From Faecalibacterium sp. CAG:74 (GTDB lineage Bacteria; Bacillota; Clostridia; Christensenellales; Aristaeellaceae): 6,981 nucleotides of DNA. Under the pieces are notes generated by a model. That model saw only the letters and a program-made list of their open reading frames with translations, did no database searches and was not told where the DNA came from. How positions within the stretch are numbered: the stretch's first letter is position 1; each line of letters starts with the position of its first letter. Of this stretch, positions 6,462-6,981 are shown in pieces. Where the stretch lies: contig FR899859.1 in NCBI GenBank assembly GCA_000437595.1, positions 22,160 through 29,140 on the forward strand, in the 5' to 3' direction. A program made the position numbers and the translations under genes.

Positions 6462-6875
6462 ATGAAAGAAGTTATGATGTGCGCGCAGAAGCTGGCGGAA
6501 GCCATTCTGAACAGCGACGTTTACCAGCACATGCACGCGCTGGAAGAGCAGGTTACGCAGGACGAAGACGCGACGAAGGCGATTGCCGCCTACATGGAGA
6601 AGCGCACGGCAGTCGAGCAGGCGATGCGCAAGCCGGACATTGACCCGACGCAGCTCGCTGAAGCCGCGCAGGAACTGGAAGACGTGCAGCAGGCGATGAA
6701 CGACTGCCCCATCATCCGCGACATGCGGGACGCGCAGAAGAAGTATCAGGACATGATGGACAACGTGAACCGCATCCTGCGCCTTGTCGTCACCGGCGAA
6801 ACGGAAGACGACAAAGGCGGTCAGCCCACCTCCGGCTGCACCGGCAACTGCGCCTCTTGCGGCGGCTGCCACTAA
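6462..6875 (+). CDS. YlbF/YmcA (Ric) family protein with C-terminal cysteine cluster
   Basis: A 137-residue soluble, largely helical protein of the Com_YlbF family. Residues about 8-108 are the charged helical domain, including AQKLAEAILNSDVYQ and a DCPIIRDMRDAQKKYQD segment. In Bacillus subtilis the relatives YlbF, YmcA and YaaT form the Ric complex, which carries [4Fe-4S] clusters and affects development and RNase Y-dependent RNA processing. Here a flexible Gly/Asp/Glu linker leads to C126-x3-C130-x2-C133-x2-C136, four cysteines at the extreme C-terminus that could bind an Fe-S cluster (inference). C7 and C82 are further cysteines. Start: ATG at 6462 with AAAGGA eight bases upstream. The 30-base gap after miaB and the absence of an obvious promoter make it part of the operon. 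Position after miaB suggests the YmcA branch, but YlbF and YmcA cannot be separated by eye, so no symbol is given. Confidence 0.86.
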   Translation: MKEVMMCAQKLAEAILNSDVYQHMHALEEQVTQDEDATKAIAAYMEKRTAVEQAMRKPDIDPTQLAEAAQELEDVQQAMNDCPIIRDMRDAQKKYQDMMDNVNRILRLVVTGETEDDKGGQPTSGCTGNCASCGGCH

Positions 6876-6981
6876 TTCGGAATAAACAGGAAGATTATCT
6901 CTGGAAACATGCCTTTATGGGTTGGAAATCAAGCAAGCCAGCCGAAAAGCTCCTCCCGCGCGCAACAAACATGAGCGGCGG

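Noticed and set aside
6917..6981. Open frame from ATG 6917 to the window end, and a second ATG at 6971
   Set aside because: No good ribosome binding site stands before either ATG, and the 21 visible codons match nothing recognised. mutS often follows miaB-ylbF in Clostridia, but these residues do not resemble its N-terminus.
6876..6981. Terminator after the YlbF/YmcA gene
   Set aside because: No GC-rich hairpin followed by a T run was found, so the operon may continue beyond the window.

Overview
The window looks like core chromosome from a GC-rich member of the Bacillota, most likely a Clostridia-type gut or anaerobic lineage. The reasons are strong AGGAGG-type ribosome binding sites, a TTG start, SigA-consensus promoters, and the pairing of a B12-type radical SAM protein (TIGR03960-like) with a DUF2344/TIGR03936 protein next to an RNase E/G gene. 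miaB is followed by a YlbF/YmcA-family gene, as in Bacillus. Genus cannot be read from the sequence. No mobile element, CRISPR array, tRNA or rRNA is visible.

Layout: (1) 55-1182, minus strand: a secreted protein with a signal peptide, a DUF6273-like domain and two SH3-like modules. It is driven by a textbook TTGACA-17-TATAAT promoter. (2) 1183-1386: a 204-base divergent intergenic region with one clear SigA-type promoter on each strand and a perfect 8-bp inverted repeat between them. (3) 1387-6875, plus strand: a tightly packed five-gene operon made of the radical SAM/B12-type protein, the DUF2344 protein, a short RNase E/G, MiaB and a YlbF/YmcA-family protein with a C-terminal cysteine cluster. 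The first three junctions overlap by 1, 4 and 8 bases, and the last gap is 30 bases. (4) 6876-6981: about 100 bases with no convincing gene or terminator.

The operon has an RNA-metabolism and iron-sulfur theme. MiaB is a tRNA methylthiotransferase with two Fe-S clusters. The RNase E/G homologue should cut single-stranded RNA. YlbF/YmcA proteins belong to the Ric complex, which in Bacillus subtilis carries Fe-S clusters and affects RNase Y-dependent RNA processing. The first two genes are a conserved pair of unknown function whose company suggests an RNA or ribosome substrate (inference). The main oddities are an RNase E/G that ends where the family's zinc-link CPxC motif should begin, its last codons doubling as the miaB ribosome binding site, and two proteins in the operon that end in C-x3-C-x2-C cysteine tails.
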